A stretch of 64,000 bases of DNA, taken from NCBI GenBank assembly GCA_025041175.1, contig JAKCFJ010000002.1, positions 372,001 through 436,000 of the forward strand, written 5' to 3'. The notes beneath the pieces were generated by a model. The model was not told the origin of the DNA. It searched no databases and worked only from the letters and a program-made list of their open reading frames with translations. Source of the DNA: Halobacteriales archaeon YIM A00010 (GTDB lineage Archaea; Halobacteriota; Halobacteria; Halobacteriales; Haloarculaceae). Of this stretch, positions 54,952 through 64,000 are shown in pieces. The stretch's first letter is position 1. Each line of letters starts with the position of its first letter. Position numbers and translations under genes: made by a program.

Positions 54952-55233
54952 ATGAGCGGGGATACGACGCACCGGGACTCGGAGGGAGCCGGTCTGGAAG
55001 ATATCCGCGAGGCGTCGGACGCGGTGGAGAAGTCCGCTACGTCCGTGATCGTCGAGAACGTTCGAGAACGGTGGCGAACCGCGGGCGCCATCGTCGTGCT
55101 GGCGGTCACTAGCGTCCTGCTGTTCCGCGTGGACGGAGGACTGTCGATCGACACACAAGTGTTCGCCGGGATCACTCTCCTCCTGTTGCTCTACTTCCTC
55201 GTGACGCTGCGCTCGGACGTCAGCATGGAGTGA
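54952..55233 (+). CDS. Small membrane protein, unknown function
   Basis: 93 residues: acidic soluble N-terminus (1-43) and two hydrophobic helices (about 45-60 and 67-86). Not recognised. It precedes the RDD-family gene by about 90 bases on the same strand. Confidence 0.65.
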   Translation: MSGDTTHRDSEGAGLEDIREASDAVEKSATSVIVENVRERWRTAGAIVVLAVTSVLLFRVDGGLSIDTQVFAGITLLLLLYFLVTLRSDVSME

Positions 55234-55321
55234 CTGTGGTCGATCCCGTCTTCGACGGAGGGGAAGATATTTTGCACACCCTGGTGAATGACTCCGCCAT
55301 GAACAGCGGGGCGGTGACACC

Positions 55322-55894
55322 GTGATCGACTTGAAACTAGACGGGTTTCTGCCGACCCGGCGGCAACCAGCGCCGGCACTGGAAACCGCGGACGACCGCG
55401 GCGTCCTGCTCGCCCGTGGCGGTGCGGCGGTGATCGACCTGTTCGTCTGCTACGTCCTGATCGAATTCCCGTTGATCTACGTTTCGAGCGTGGCGTTCAG
55501 CGGGCCCTACGAGGCGCTCGGGGGGTACGTCGTCGCCCTATCGTTGCTCGTGCTCCTTCCGATTTACGCCACCTACTCGTTCGTCTTCGAGTGGCGGTAC
55601 GGCCGAACACCGGGGAAGGTCAATCGCAACCTGCTAGTCGTCACGGCTGAGGGCCGCCCGTGCACCTACCGCGCTAGCGCCGTCCGGAACCTCTTTTTGT
55701 ACGTCGATCTTCTTGGCGTCCCGCCGCTCGTGGTCGGCTTCGTATCGGCCCTCACAACCGACGGTCGTCGCCTCGGCGACCACGCCGCCGGGACGATCGT
55801 CGCTCGCTCGGTGGCCCCGACGGATCGTAAGGAGGCGCTCTCGGCCGACACGGACAGTGCGTCCGGGCGGGCAGAAGGGTCACGCGAGAACTGA
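55322..55894 (+). CDS. RDD-family integral membrane protein
   Basis: 190 residues. RGGAAVIDLF (the R and D of the family name), several hydrophobic helices, FEWRYGRTPGKVNRNL, and RRLGDHAAGTIV near the end. RDD proteins are poorly characterised; some take part in ion exchange. The GTG at 55322 is taken as start since the RDD domain begins about 25 residues later. Confidence 0.85.
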   Translation: MIDLKLDGFLPTRRQPAPALETADDRGVLLARGGAAVIDLFVCYVLIEFPLIYVSSVAFSGPYEALGGYVVALSLLVLLPIYATYSFVFEWRYGRTPGKVNRNLLVVTAEGRPCTYRASAVRNLFLYVDLLGVPPLVVGFVSALTTDGRRLGDHAAGTIVARSVAPTDRKEALSADTDSASGRAEGSREN

Positions 55895-55908
55895 CGATCC
55901 GAGTGGAC

Positions 55909-56991
55909 TCAGGCGATCCGGACGCCGGAGTCGACATCAAACAGACGGATGTAGTCGGACTGGAAGACGAGCCCGTACTCCCCGCCGTTGCCCTCGAAGT
56001 CCGGGTCGGTGACGACGATCACCTCCCCGAACTCCGTCTCGAAGAAGCTGTGGGTCGCATCGCCCAGGGGCTCGTCTAGCAGGTGCGTCGCCGGGATGCC
56101 AGCCTCGGCGTCGTCGCTGACGGTGATGTATTGGGGCCGGAGGCCGACGCGGACGTCGTCGCCGCTCCACCCTTTGAGACCGTCGCTGACCTCGTACTCG
56201 TAGTCGCCGACCACCAGCGTGCCCCTCCCGTTGACGGCCCGAACCCTCCCGTCGAAGAACTGCGTCGACGGCTGACCGATGAACTGGCTGACGAACTTCG
56301 ATTCCGGCTCGTCGTAGATCTCCTTCGGCGGTGCGACCTGCTCTAGTTCGCCGTCGTTGATGACCGCAACGCGGTCGGACATCGTCATCGCCTCCTCCTG
56401 GTCGTGGGTCACGTACAGCGTCGGGCAGCCGATCTCGTCGGTCACTTTCTCGATGACCGGCCGCAGTTCCGCCTTGAGCTTGGCGTCGAGGTCCGACATG
56501 GGTTCGTCGAACAGGAAGACCTCCGGGTCGCGCACGAGCGACCGGCCGAGCGCGACGCGCTGTTGCTGACCGCCGGACAGCTCCGAGGGCATCTTCTCGA
56601 GTTGGTCCGTGATCTGGAGTAACCCTGCGGCCTCCTCGACGCGGGCGATGCGCTCTTTTCGGGAGAATCCGGCGATCTTGAGGCCGTAGGCCATGTTTTC
56701 CTGGACGCTCATGTGTGGGTACAGCGCGATGTCTTGGAAGAGCAACGCGATGTTGCGCTCTTGGACCGGGATCCCCGTCACGTCGCGCTCGCCGAAGTGG
56801 ATCGTGCCGCTCGTGGGCGTGTTCAGCCCCGCGACGCACCTGAGCGTCGTGGTTTTGCCACAGCCCGAGGGCCCTACCAGCGTCACGAATTCGCCGTCGG
56901 CGATGGTTAGGGTTACGTCGTCCACTGCGACGATTTCGTCGCCCGATTCCTCGTACACTTTCGTCAGATTCTGAATCGTGATGTCCGGCAT
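55909..56991 (-). CDS. CUT1-type sugar ABC transporter ATP-binding protein (MalK/UgpC type)
   Basis: 360 residues. Walker A GPSGCGKTT, signature LSGGQQQRV, Walker B VFLFDEPMSDLD, H-loop YVTHDQ, and a C-terminal regulatory OB-type (TOBE) domain from about 240. Last gene of a four-gene operon with two permeases and a binding protein. Energises import of an oligosaccharide or glycerol-phosphate-like substrate. Confidence 0.94.
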   Translation of the reverse strand: MPDITIQNLTKVYEESGDEIVAVDDVTLTIADGEFVTLVGPSGCGKTTTLRCVAGLNTPTSGTIHFGERDVTGIPVQERNIALLFQDIALYPHMSVQENMAYGLKIAGFSRKERIARVEEAAGLLQITDQLEKMPSELSGGQQQRVALGRSLVRDPEVFLFDEPMSDLDAKLKAELRPVIEKVTDEIGCPTLYVTHDQEEAMTMSDRVAVINDGELEQVAPPKEIYDEPESKFVSQFIGQPSTQFFDGRVRAVNGRGTLVVGDYEYEVSDGLKGWSGDDVRVGLRPQYITVSDDAEAGIPATHLLDEPLGDATHSFFETEFGEVIVVTDPDFEGNGGEYGLVFQSDYIRLFDVDSGVRIA

Positions 56992-57032
56992 GGGTCGTTG
57001 TGTCTTGTGTCAACTGTCGTTCTGTCGTGCTC

Positions 57033-57905
57033 TCAGAGGGCTCTGACCTGGAACCCCTTCAGCAGGTAGCTCTGCATGAAGTAGGCGAAGAGCAGCGGTG
57101 GCAGCGTCATGACCAGCGAGATCGCCATCAAGTGGGCGTCGGGTAGGAACTGCGCCTGCCCCATCGCACGGAGGACGCCGGGGGCGAACGTCGTGGTTTC
57201 GGTCGACGGCAGGAGAATCTGCGCGAACGTGAAGTCGTTCCAGGCGAGTGCGAAGGCGAATAGGGCCGCGGCGATGATCGCCGGCCGACACTGGGGAACG
57301 ACGACGTCGCGAAAGCCCCGCCAGCGCGAGGCGCCGTCGACCCACGCGGCCTCCTCGTGGGCCTCCGGAATCGTCATGATGTACTTCCACATCAGCCACA
57401 CCGCGAAGGGCATCGAGAGGGCCGATAGTGCGATAATGAGTCCGATGCGGGTGTCGAGCAGTCCGATGGACCGCCAGATCTGGTAGAGGGGGATTCCGAT
57501 GACGATGGGGCTGAAGAGGTACCCGATCAGGAGGATTCGTGCGAAGTTCTCCTTTTGGGGGAAGGACAGCCGTGCGAGGCCGTACCCGGCGATCAGCGAG
57601 ACGACGACGACCGTCACGATGGTGCCGATGGCCACCACGACCGTGTTAAACATGTAGGTGTACATCTCCGGATCCGCCAGGACCGCGAAGTTATCGAGCG
57701 TGAATATCTCGGGCAGGGGAAAGACAGTGACGGCGTCCTCGACTGTCTCGTACTCGGTGAAGGCGAGCTGGATCATCCAGTAGATCGGCCAGACGCCGAC
57801 GAGAACGATTATTGCGGTGCTGAGGAGCTTCAGCGCCTCGAACACCCGGCTTTCGCTGTCGTAGGAGAGGCCGAACATCCCTCCTGGTGGTTCGTTCGAG
57901 CTCAT
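57033..57905 (-). CDS. CUT1-type ABC transporter permease (MalG type)
   Basis: 290 residues, six helices, and the cytoplasmic EAA motif IPEAHEEAAWVDGASRWRGFRDVVVPQ. Its start codon overlaps the stop of the upstream permease (ATGA), indicating translational coupling. Confidence 0.93.
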   Translation of the reverse strand: MSSNEPPGGMFGLSYDSESRVFEALKLLSTAIIVLVGVWPIYWMIQLAFTEYETVEDAVTVFPLPEIFTLDNFAVLADPEMYTYMFNTVVVAIGTIVTVVVVSLIAGYGLARLSFPQKENFARILLIGYLFSPIVIGIPLYQIWRSIGLLDTRIGLIIALSALSMPFAVWLMWKYIMTIPEAHEEAAWVDGASRWRGFRDVVVPQCRPAIIAAALFAFALAWNDFTFAQILLPSTETTTFAPGVLRAMGQAQFLPDAHLMAISLVMTLPPLLFAYFMQSYLLKGFQVRAL

Positions 57906-58852
57906 GTGGTCGTCTCCACCTCCTCGCTCGGATTGAAGAGCTTGAAGTAGGCGATCGCCGACACCAGCAGGAACAGGAACATGACGACGGCGATCGCGTT
58001 GGCGAATCCGTAGGCCTGATCGGTGTAGACGGTCTTGTAGGCCAACACTGGGAGCGTGGTCGTGGCGTCACCGGGGCCCCCCTCCGTGAGCTGCCAAATG
58101 ATGTCGAACTTGTTGAACATGAAAATGGACCGGAGCAGGACGACGACCAGGATGATCCCCGTGAGACGTGGCAGCGTGATGTCCCGGAACATCTGCCACC
58201 GGTTCGCGCCGCACACCTTCGCTGCCTCGTAGAACCGGTTGGGTATCGCGCGCAGTTGCGCGAGGGTGAAGATGGTGATGAAGACGGAGAACTTCCAGCT
58301 GCCGATGAGGATCAACAACGGCATGGCCCACGTCCGCGACCCCAGCGGGGCTTCGGTAGCGCTCCACAGGTCGAATCCGGCCCCGAGCACCTGGAATACG
58401 CCCCCGGCCGGATCGAACACCCGGAGTGCCATCAGCGAGACGATGATCGTCGGAATCAGATAGGCCGTGAAGACCACCGCGGTGAGGAGCTTCTGACCGC
58501 GGGTGATGCGGTTGAGCACGAGCGCCATCCAGAGGCCAACGGCGAGCTGGATGAGGGTGCTGCCGACCATGTAGACAACTCCACGCCACAGCGAGCCCCA
58601 GAACGTGGCGATCTCCACGACCTCGTAGTAGTTCTCGAGGCCGATCCACACCCACTCGGGGCTGAGCGTGTGGATGTCGTGTAACGATGCCCAGAACGCG
58701 AAGGCGATCGGGAACACCGCGATGAGCACGTACAGTACGACGACGGGGAGAACGGTCCCGATCCCGACGACGGTCTCCCGACTCGCGGGCAGGCTGTCCC
58801 ACGGAATGTACGTCCTCCGAGATCGAATCGATTCTCCAGTTTCACCGGCCAT
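57902..58852 (-). CDS. CUT1-type ABC transporter permease (MalF type)
   Basis: 316 residues, six to seven helices, EAA-type loop IPNRFYEAAKVCGANRWQMFRDITLP. Follows the binding-protein gene by about 106 bases. Pairs with the MalG-type permease. Confidence 0.93.
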   Translation of the reverse strand: MAGETGESIRSRRTYIPWDSLPASRETVVGIGTVLPVVVLYVLIAVFPIAFAFWASLHDIHTLSPEWVWIGLENYYEVVEIATFWGSLWRGVVYMVGSTLIQLAVGLWMALVLNRITRGQKLLTAVVFTAYLIPTIIVSLMALRVFDPAGGVFQVLGAGFDLWSATEAPLGSRTWAMPLLILIGSWKFSVFITIFTLAQLRAIPNRFYEAAKVCGANRWQMFRDITLPRLTGIILVVVLLRSIFMFNKFDIIWQLTEGGPGDATTTLPVLAYKTVYTDQAYGFANAIAVVMFLFLLVSAIAYFKLFNPSEEVETTT

Positions 58853-58958
58853 ATCTAGGTATCCTCTGCGACCATATGTGGTAATCTCGTGGTCATCTGT
58901 GTACGATCCGTTCCGCGCCGAACGTGGTCAAACGAGGAACTGACATATCTGCGACTGA

Positions 58959-60371
58959 TTAGCCAAACTGCTCCTGGGCGTCCGCGAAGGCGTCTTCGAG
59001 TTGACCGAGGCCCCACTCGTAGGTCTCCTGGACGCTCATCGAGTCGGTGACGACGTTGTTGACCATCTCGCCGTAGAACCATTGGCGTTGCATGTACAGC
59101 GACTCGGGTGAGGAGATGTTGGCCTCGTCGACGTTGCCGTAGTGGTTGCCCCAGATCTCGTCCTGGCAGTGCTCCAGTTTCTCGAGTAGGTGCGGGTGGG
59201 CCTCGAAGATGTCCTGGTTCTGGAACGCCTCGGACGCCAGCACGTCGGCGTAGGTCGGCAGGAATCGGCCCGGATCCGTCCCGTAGAAGCTCACGGTCCG
59301 CTCCATGCTGTCGGCATAAAGCCACTCGAACCACTCCTTGGCGCCATCCGGATTCGTGCCGCCCGCGAAGATGTGGTAGCCGTCGGGCGCCGGGGCGCTC
59401 AGCCAGTTCTCGTTCTTGTCGATTTCCTCCCAGGTCGGGTACGCCTTGACCTGGGTTGCTTCGGCCAGTCCGCGCAAGGCGTCACTGTCCTCGGCCTCGG
59501 CCGTTTGTGCAGCCACACCGACCGGCCAGGCGTTGAGGTGGTAGCACTGGGCGTACTGGCCCTGGACCCACTGGCTGAGCGACTCCGACCAGCCGATGCT
59601 GGTCGGATCGGGCGAGTACTCGGCGAGGTCCTTCATGTACTGCAACACCGTCGTCACCTCCTTCTCGGGGAACTGCACCTCGAGTTCTTCGCGGGCGTCC
59701 GGATTTTTCCAACGAAGACCGATGCCGGAGACGCCCGCGCTCGCCAGGAGGACGAGGAACTCGTCCTGGCTCTTGCCGGTCGGCATTCCAGCTACCCCGT
59801 ACCCGCGCGCGTCGAAGTCGGATTCGTCGATGGCCTGGGCGTTGTCGAGGACGTCCTGGAAGGTTTCGGGCTTCTCCAGGCCGAGTTCTTCGTAGATGTC
59901 CGCCCGGTACTGGAAGTTCGAGACGTACAATCCGTGGGGGATTTGGTAGATTTCGTCCCCTTCCCCGAGGAACGCGTCGGTATTTATCTCCCCGTTGATC
60001 TCCTCGATCGACGCAACGACGGCGTTAACGGTGTCGAGCTGGCCGCTTTCCCAGATGTCGGCCACCTGATCGAACGTGGAGGTGTTCGTGTCCGGCGGCT
60101 CGCCCGCCTGGATCAGCTGGGCGAGCCTCCCCTCCTGGGTGCCGGACATCCCGCCTTCTTCGATGTTCATGCCGGTGTCAGTCTCCTCTTCGAACGCCGA
60201 CTCGAGCTCTCCCCAGAGCTCCTCCCAGGGGCCGGTGTAGTAGTCAGTGATGAAGTGGACCTCATCATCATCACTATCGCTGCCGCCACCCAGACAACCC
60301 GCTATTGATGCGGCGATTCCCGCACCGGCTCCTGCGAGTACCTGACGTCGATTGGGAGTATTTCTTGTCAT
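58959..60371 (-). CDS. Family 1 sugar ABC transporter substrate-binding lipoprotein
   Basis: 470 residues. NRRQVLAGAGAGIAASIAGC combines a twin-arginine motif with a lipobox cysteine at about 26; the remainder is an SBP_bac_1 (maltose-binding-protein) fold. First gene of the 55909-60371 operon. Ligand unknown; since it is distant from the pectin enzymes, a pectin link is only possible. Confidence 0.93.
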   Translation of the reverse strand: MTRNTPNRRQVLAGAGAGIAASIAGCLGGGSDSDDDEVHFITDYYTGPWEELWGELESAFEEETDTGMNIEEGGMSGTQEGRLAQLIQAGEPPDTNTSTFDQVADIWESGQLDTVNAVVASIEEINGEINTDAFLGEGDEIYQIPHGLYVSNFQYRADIYEELGLEKPETFQDVLDNAQAIDESDFDARGYGVAGMPTGKSQDEFLVLLASAGVSGIGLRWKNPDAREELEVQFPEKEVTTVLQYMKDLAEYSPDPTSIGWSESLSQWVQGQYAQCYHLNAWPVGVAAQTAEAEDSDALRGLAEATQVKAYPTWEEIDKNENWLSAPAPDGYHIFAGGTNPDGAKEWFEWLYADSMERTVSFYGTDPGRFLPTYADVLASEAFQNQDIFEAHPHLLEKLEHCQDEIWGNHYGNVDEANISSPESLYMQRQWFYGEMVNNVVTDSMSVQETYEWGLGQLEDAFADAQEQFG

Positions 60372-60776
60372 GCGTGATCAAGCATCACTTGCACACTGCT
60401 AACAGCCTAGTTGAAGTCATATAAAACTTCCTATTTTTCGAGGTCACTTGTACTAATAATTTACAAACGGTTGCTCCTTACTGTCCACGGAGGTGGCGCC
60501 AACGCGCAATTACCTGACGACGTTGCGGTTCTTCGAACACGTGCGCGAACTGTCCGTATCTCACCGATCGTGGTGATAGACGAAACTGACTACGGCCCCG
60601 ACTTCATCCAATTAGGCATCATCCGCTACACAGTGTGCGCAACCACACCGAACGCTGGCTCCAGAATGTAACCGTCGGATCGACACCTTCTACGCCTCGC
60701 TGGCCACGACGTTGAGACCACCAACACCTGGTTGTGGCAATCCGCTGACGTGGAACGCGTGCCTACCGGTGCCGTT
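60372..60776. other. Intergenic region containing a transposase remnant
   Basis: About 400 bases. The first 110 bases next to the binding-protein gene are A/T-rich and hold its promoter (for example TTATATGAC near 60420). The rest is mostly decayed coding sequence; see the remnant at 60611-60755. Confidence 0.5.
60611..60755 (+). pseudogene. Decayed IS6-like transposase C-terminal fragment
   Basis: Joining frames across one or two shifts gives SVRNHTERWLQNV, RRIDTFYASLA and HDVETTNTWLWQSA. The order R-N-x-x-E-R-W, R-R-x-x-x-F-Y, T-T-x-x-W-L resembles the end of the DDE domain of haloarchaeal IS6-type transposases, with the catalytic E in TERW. It is frameshifted and lacks the rest of the gene, so it is inactive. 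Confidence 0.45.
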
Positions 60777-62063
60777 TCAGTCCGCACGGAGGGGACGGTC
60801 CGTGTCGTTCACGCTCCCGAGCAGCGGGACCGACACCACTGCCAGACAGCTGAGGACGAGCACGGCACAGAGCGCGTAGGTCAGCCGGTAGCCAAACCAG
60901 AGATCGACGGCCGGAATAGCTACCAGCGGCCCGAGGCTGAGACCGACGTCGCCCATCCCGTTGTAGACGCCGCCCATCCGTCCGAGCTCCTCGCCGGGGG
61001 TGAGATCTCCGAGGATCGCCAGCAGCGCGGGCGCGGCCATCCCCATCCCGCCGCCGATGAGCACGATGGCCCCGAGAAGCGGTCCGAGCGCCGGAACGAA
61101 CGCGGTGAGGGAAAACCCCCCCGCCATCGAGAGGAAGGCAGGGATCGTCAGCAGCGTTCGATCGGACAGCATATCGGAGAGCCAGCCGGTGACGACCGTT
61201 GTCACGCCCGAGGTCACCACACCCAGCGCCATCACCGCACCGCTGATCCCGGCGGCCCCGAGCACTGCAAGCTCCATGTCGTGGGCGCTGGCGTACCGGG
61301 CGAGCGTCGAGAGGATGATCCCACCCCACAGAAATCGGAGCGTGAAGTTTCCAAACCCGACGGTGAGTACGGCTGGCCGGTCCCAGAGCAGGGCCGGAAG
61401 CTCACGAAGCCCCACCGAACGGCCGTCGGTAGGGCCGTGAACGTCGGGCAACACGAGCGTCGCCACCGTTCCAGCGAGCAGCGCGAGGATCCCTGCCGCG
61501 AGAAACGCGGTTTCCATTCCGAACAGGTCGGTCAACACTCCTCCCACGACCAATCCCGTGGGAAAGCCGAGCGACTGACCGCCGCGCATGTAGCCGATCC
61601 ACCGGCCTCGGTTGTCGTTCGTCGTCATGTGAGTGATCGTCGTGAACGCGCCAATGAAGACGAAGGCGCTGCCGATCCCCCAGAACAGCCGCGCCAGCAC
61701 GAAGACCAGCCCCGGCAGCGAAACGGTGCCGACGACCGGCACCGCGAGGACGGCTGTGGGCGTGTGAAGCCCCGCGATATACCCGAACGGGGCCAGCGCC
61801 TGGGTGAACAGCCCGGCGATCATCGGTATCCTTGCACCGAACCGGTCGATGATCGCGCCGGCTGGCGTGTTCATGACCAGTCGGGCGATGCGATTGGCTG
61901 AAAGGATGACGCTCAACAGCGCCGCGCTGATGAGTAGCCGCTCGTCCAACAGCGGCAGCGTCGGGAACGCCACACCCGTCGCCACGCCGCCGAAGAACAC
62001 GCCAGCGATCACGGCGAGCGCGATCGTTCTGATCTCACTCGTGGTGTACGACTCGTCGGTCAT
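60777..62063 (-). CDS. Major facilitator superfamily transporter
   Basis: 428 residues with about twelve hydrophobic helices. A conserved loop after helix 2 (NRIARLVMNTPAGAIIDRFGAR, corresponding to the MFS G-x-x-x-D-R-x-G-R-R motif) and a second after helix 8 (GWLSDMLSDRTLL). The substrate cannot be predicted. Upstream neighbour on the same strand is the SDR gene (43 bases). Confidence 0.9.
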   Translation of the reverse strand: MTDESYTTSEIRTIALAVIAGVFFGGVATGVAFPTLPLLDERLLISAALLSVILSANRIARLVMNTPAGAIIDRFGARIPMIAGLFTQALAPFGYIAGLHTPTAVLAVPVVGTVSLPGLVFVLARLFWGIGSAFVFIGAFTTITHMTTNDNRGRWIGYMRGGQSLGFPTGLVVGGVLTDLFGMETAFLAAGILALLAGTVATLVLPDVHGPTDGRSVGLRELPALLWDRPAVLTVGFGNFTLRFLWGGIILSTLARYASAHDMELAVLGAAGISGAVMALGVVTSGVTTVVTGWLSDMLSDRTLLTIPAFLSMAGGFSLTAFVPALGPLLGAIVLIGGGMGMAAPALLAILGDLTPGEELGRMGGVYNGMGDVGLSLGPLVAIPAVDLWFGYRLTYALCAVLVLSCLAVVSVPLLGSVNDTDRPLRAD

Positions 62064-62106
62064 CGCGGGCTACTGCCGTAGCGGCGAACGTACTCGGTTT
62101 CGAGCG

Positions 62107-62874
62107 TCACGCGAGACGAGGGGTGCCTTTGACCGGTATCGTTTCACCGACGAGGTACGACGACGCGGGACTGGCCAGAAACTGGGCGAGATCGGCGATC
62201 TCTTCGGGCCTGCCGATCGTCCGGTCGGGGGTAGTGCGGTCGATCGCCTCGCTGTCCGTCTCGATGTCCATCTGGGACCGAACGCCCTCGGTTGCGACTA
62301 GTCCGGGAGCGATGCAGTTCACCCACACGCCGTCTTCTGCCCACGCCGCGGCGACCGACCGAGTGAAATTGATGACGCCGGCCTTTGCAGCCCCGTAGTG
62401 GCTCATTCGACTGGAGCCGTGCTGGCCCGCGACGCTGGCCACGTTGATGATCCGTCCGCCGTCCGCTTGGCGCATCCGTTCGCCAACGAGTTGGGTGCAG
62501 TTGACGGTGCCGTGGAGGTTGATGTCCACGATCGTCTTCCAGCCGTTCTCACTGATCGCTTCCGGCGGCGCTTGGAAGCTCGCCCCGGCGTTGTTCACGA
62601 GCACGTCGATCGAGCCGAACGCTTCGACGGTCGTCTCTACCAGCGCGGCCACGGCCTCGCGGTCGGTCACGTCACACGCCACGGCGATCGCCTTCCCTTC
62701 CCCGCTCTCGGTGATCGCTTGGGCGACCGGTTCGACGTTTGCCGCCTCCCGAGAGGTGACGACGACGTTCGCGCCGCCGGCCGCGAACCGTTCGACGATC
62801 GCCCGCCCGATTCCGCTTGACGATCCCGTCACGACCGCCGTGGTGTCCGCGACGCTGAACCGGTCCGTCGTCAT
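62107..62874 (-). CDS. Short-chain dehydrogenase/reductase (3-oxoacyl reductase type)
   Basis: 255 residues, classical SDR. TGSSSGIG cofactor motif, NNAGAS, catalytic S and YGAAK (Y-x-x-x-K) after SVAGQHGSSRMSHYG, and a C-terminal GLVATEGV. Candidate 3-oxoacyl-CoA/ACP or sugar reductase. It is divergent from the MaoC-like gene, which favours an acyl-CoA role. Confidence 0.9.
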   Translation of the reverse strand: MTTDRFSVADTTAVVTGSSSGIGRAIVERFAAGGANVVVTSREAANVEPVAQAITESGEGKAIAVACDVTDREAVAALVETTVEAFGSIDVLVNNAGASFQAPPEAISENGWKTIVDINLHGTVNCTQLVGERMRQADGGRIINVASVAGQHGSSRMSHYGAAKAGVINFTRSVAAAWAEDGVWVNCIAPGLVATEGVRSQMDIETDSEAIDRTTPDRTIGRPEEIADLAQFLASPASSYLVGETIPVKGTPRLA

Positions 62875-63066
62875 ACGGCCTCCGCAACCATCGCTCTCGC
62901 TGTCGTGGTATTCTCACACATCGAACTCACGTTCAGTGGCCGAACGCATACGCTTTTCGTCGCCACCGTTATTGTCGTCCTCGACGAACAATTCAGAATG
63001 TGACACGCATGCATGCGGTTGTGCCGAGCCGACCAGCAACGAGGGCGAGACGACGGGGAGTGAGCG

Positions 63067-64000
63067 ATGCCGACTAAGCCACTCGGGGATCTCAAGGGGA
63101 TGATCGGGAGGTCCCGCCGTACCGTCGAGGGGTTCGAGGTAGAAGCCGGGAAGGTCGCGGAGTTCGCCCGGGCGGTCACCGATCCGGATTCCGTGTTTCT
63201 CGACGCGCAGACGGCCCACGAGCGCGGCCACGACTCGATCCCCGCGCCGCTGACGTTCACGCGCGTCGGGACGTTTCCGCGCTACCGTTCTGCGGGGATC
63301 GAGAGCGGCTTCGATCTCGGATTCCGGCCGGAGCACGTGCTCCACGGCGAGCAGTCCTACGAGTACGAACGGCCCGTTCGCGTCGGCGACGTGCTGAGCG
63401 GGACGACCACGCTGTCGGATCTGTACCAACGCGAGGGTGGACGCGCCGGCACGATGACGTTCGCCGTCTTCGAGACGATCTACACCGACCGGAACAGCGA
63501 GCGCGTGCTCACCGAGCGCGCGACGAGCATCGAAACGACGGGCGCGGTTGACGACGCAGGAGACCCATCGACGCCGACCGATCGGGGGGCGTCAACCGAT
63601 CACGAACGCACCACGATGGAGCCGCGATCGATCTCCCCCCGCGAGGGCGTGCCCGACGAGCGGGTCGGTGCGGAGGAGACGCCGACCGTGGGCGACACCG
63701 GCCCGACGATCACCGTCGAAGACGTAGAACGACGGGATTTCGTCCGGTACGCGGGCGCGAGCGGCGACTTCAACCCGATCCACTACGACGAGCCGTACGC
63801 GCGGGCGGCGGGCAACGACCGCGTGTTCGGCCAGGGAATGTTCACTGCGGGCGTCGTCTCGCGGGTTCTCACCGACTGGTTCGGGATCGACCGGATCGCG
63901 TCGTTCGGAGTGCGGTTTCGCTCGCGCGTGTTTCCCGGCGACACGATCATCGCGTCCGGCGAGATCGTCGATATCGAAGCCGACGAGGCGGCCGTCGAGC
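63067..64000 (+). CDS. Two-domain MaoC-like (hot-dog) dehydratase/hydratase, 3' end cut by window
   Basis: 311 residues visible. The N-terminal half is a FAS1/MaoC-N-like hot-dog (FARAVTDPDS, PAPLTFTR, LHGEQSYEYERPVRVGD). After an acidic linker (about 160-215) a canonical MaoC domain follows with the hydratase motif YAGASGDFNPIHYDE (catalytic Asp and His) and GQGMFTAG. Probably hydrates enoyl-CoA, as in (R)-specific hydratases. ATG 63067 begins MPTKPLGDLKG. The reading frame is open at base 64000, so the end is missing. Confidence 0.9.
   Translation, partial: MPTKPLGDLKGMIGRSRRTVEGFEVEAGKVAEFARAVTDPDSVFLDAQTAHERGHDSIPAPLTFTRVGTFPRYRSAGIESGFDLGFRPEHVLHGEQSYEYERPVRVGDVLSGTTTLSDLYQREGGRAGTMTFAVFETIYTDRNSERVLTERATSIETTGAVDDAGDPSTPTDRGASTDHERTTMEPRSISPREGVPDERVGAEETPTVGDTGPTITVEDVERRDFVRYAGASGDFNPIHYDEPYARAAGNDRVFGQGMFTAGVVSRVLTDWFGIDRIASFGVRFRSRVFPGDTIIASGEIVDIEADEAAVE

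Noticed and set aside
53511-55175. 554-codon minus-strand open frame across the second acyl-CoA dehydrogenase
   Set aside because: Antisense shadow; the plus-strand frame has all family motifs.

Overview
The window looks like a chromosomal segment of a halophilic archaeon (class Halobacteria). The proteins are strongly acidic. Most genes have a TATA-like box about 25 bases before an ATG, which implies leaderless mRNAs. Exported proteins carry twin-arginine (Tat) signals, often with a lipobox. One regulator has the haloarchaeal bacterio-opsin-activator type HTH. I see no rRNA, tRNA or CRISPR array.

Region 1 (1-43,700) is a large plant cell-wall pectin / rhamnogalacturonan I utilisation locus. 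Tat-exported depolymerases: two PL1 pectate lyases (12,100 and 17,418), a PL11 rhamnogalacturonan lyase (37,100) and a right-handed beta-helix protein (33,397). Uptake: a complete dipeptide/oligosaccharide-type ABC transporter (20,694-26,714) and two near-duplicate binding lipoproteins at the left edge. Enzymes without signal peptides, presumably cytoplasmic: GH28 polygalacturonase, PL22 oligogalacturonate lyase, GH42 beta-galactosidase, GH78 rhamnosidase, GH4 glycosidase, an SGNH esterase and an alpha/beta hydrolase. Monosaccharide oxidation: uronate dehydrogenase, an enolase-superfamily sugar-acid dehydratase, a DapA-family dehydratase/aldolase, a semialdehyde-type aldehyde dehydrogenase, a zinc alcohol dehydrogenase and two Gfo/Idh/MocA dehydrogenases. 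The likely logic is galacturonate to galactarate to a keto-deoxy acid to 2-oxoglutarate semialdehyde to 2-oxoglutarate. Two IclR regulators lie inside. A palindrome of the form GTTCCC-N5-GGGAAC occurs about 80 bp before two catabolic promoters and again at the promoter of the first IclR gene.

Region 2 (44,300-54,821) is mainly acyl-CoA metabolism: an HSL-type esterase, an IclR regulator, an acyl-CoA ligase, two acyl-CoA dehydrogenases, enoyl-CoA hydratase, a short 3-hydroxyacyl-CoA dehydrogenase, a metallo-beta-lactamase-fold hydrolase, a Tat-exported alpha/beta hydrolase and an HTH_10 regulator.

Region 3 (54,952-64,000) holds two small membrane-protein genes, a CUT1-type sugar ABC transporter (55,909-60,371), a decayed IS6-like transposase fragment, an MFS transporter, a short-chain dehydrogenase and the start of a two-domain MaoC-like hydratase that runs off the right edge.

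Three related 94-101 bp elements with TIR ATACTGTCGGACAGAG (MITE-like) are scattered at 22,792, 39,081 and 52,603. Two of them end exactly on the stop codon of the neighbouring gene, and one of those genes is apparently truncated.
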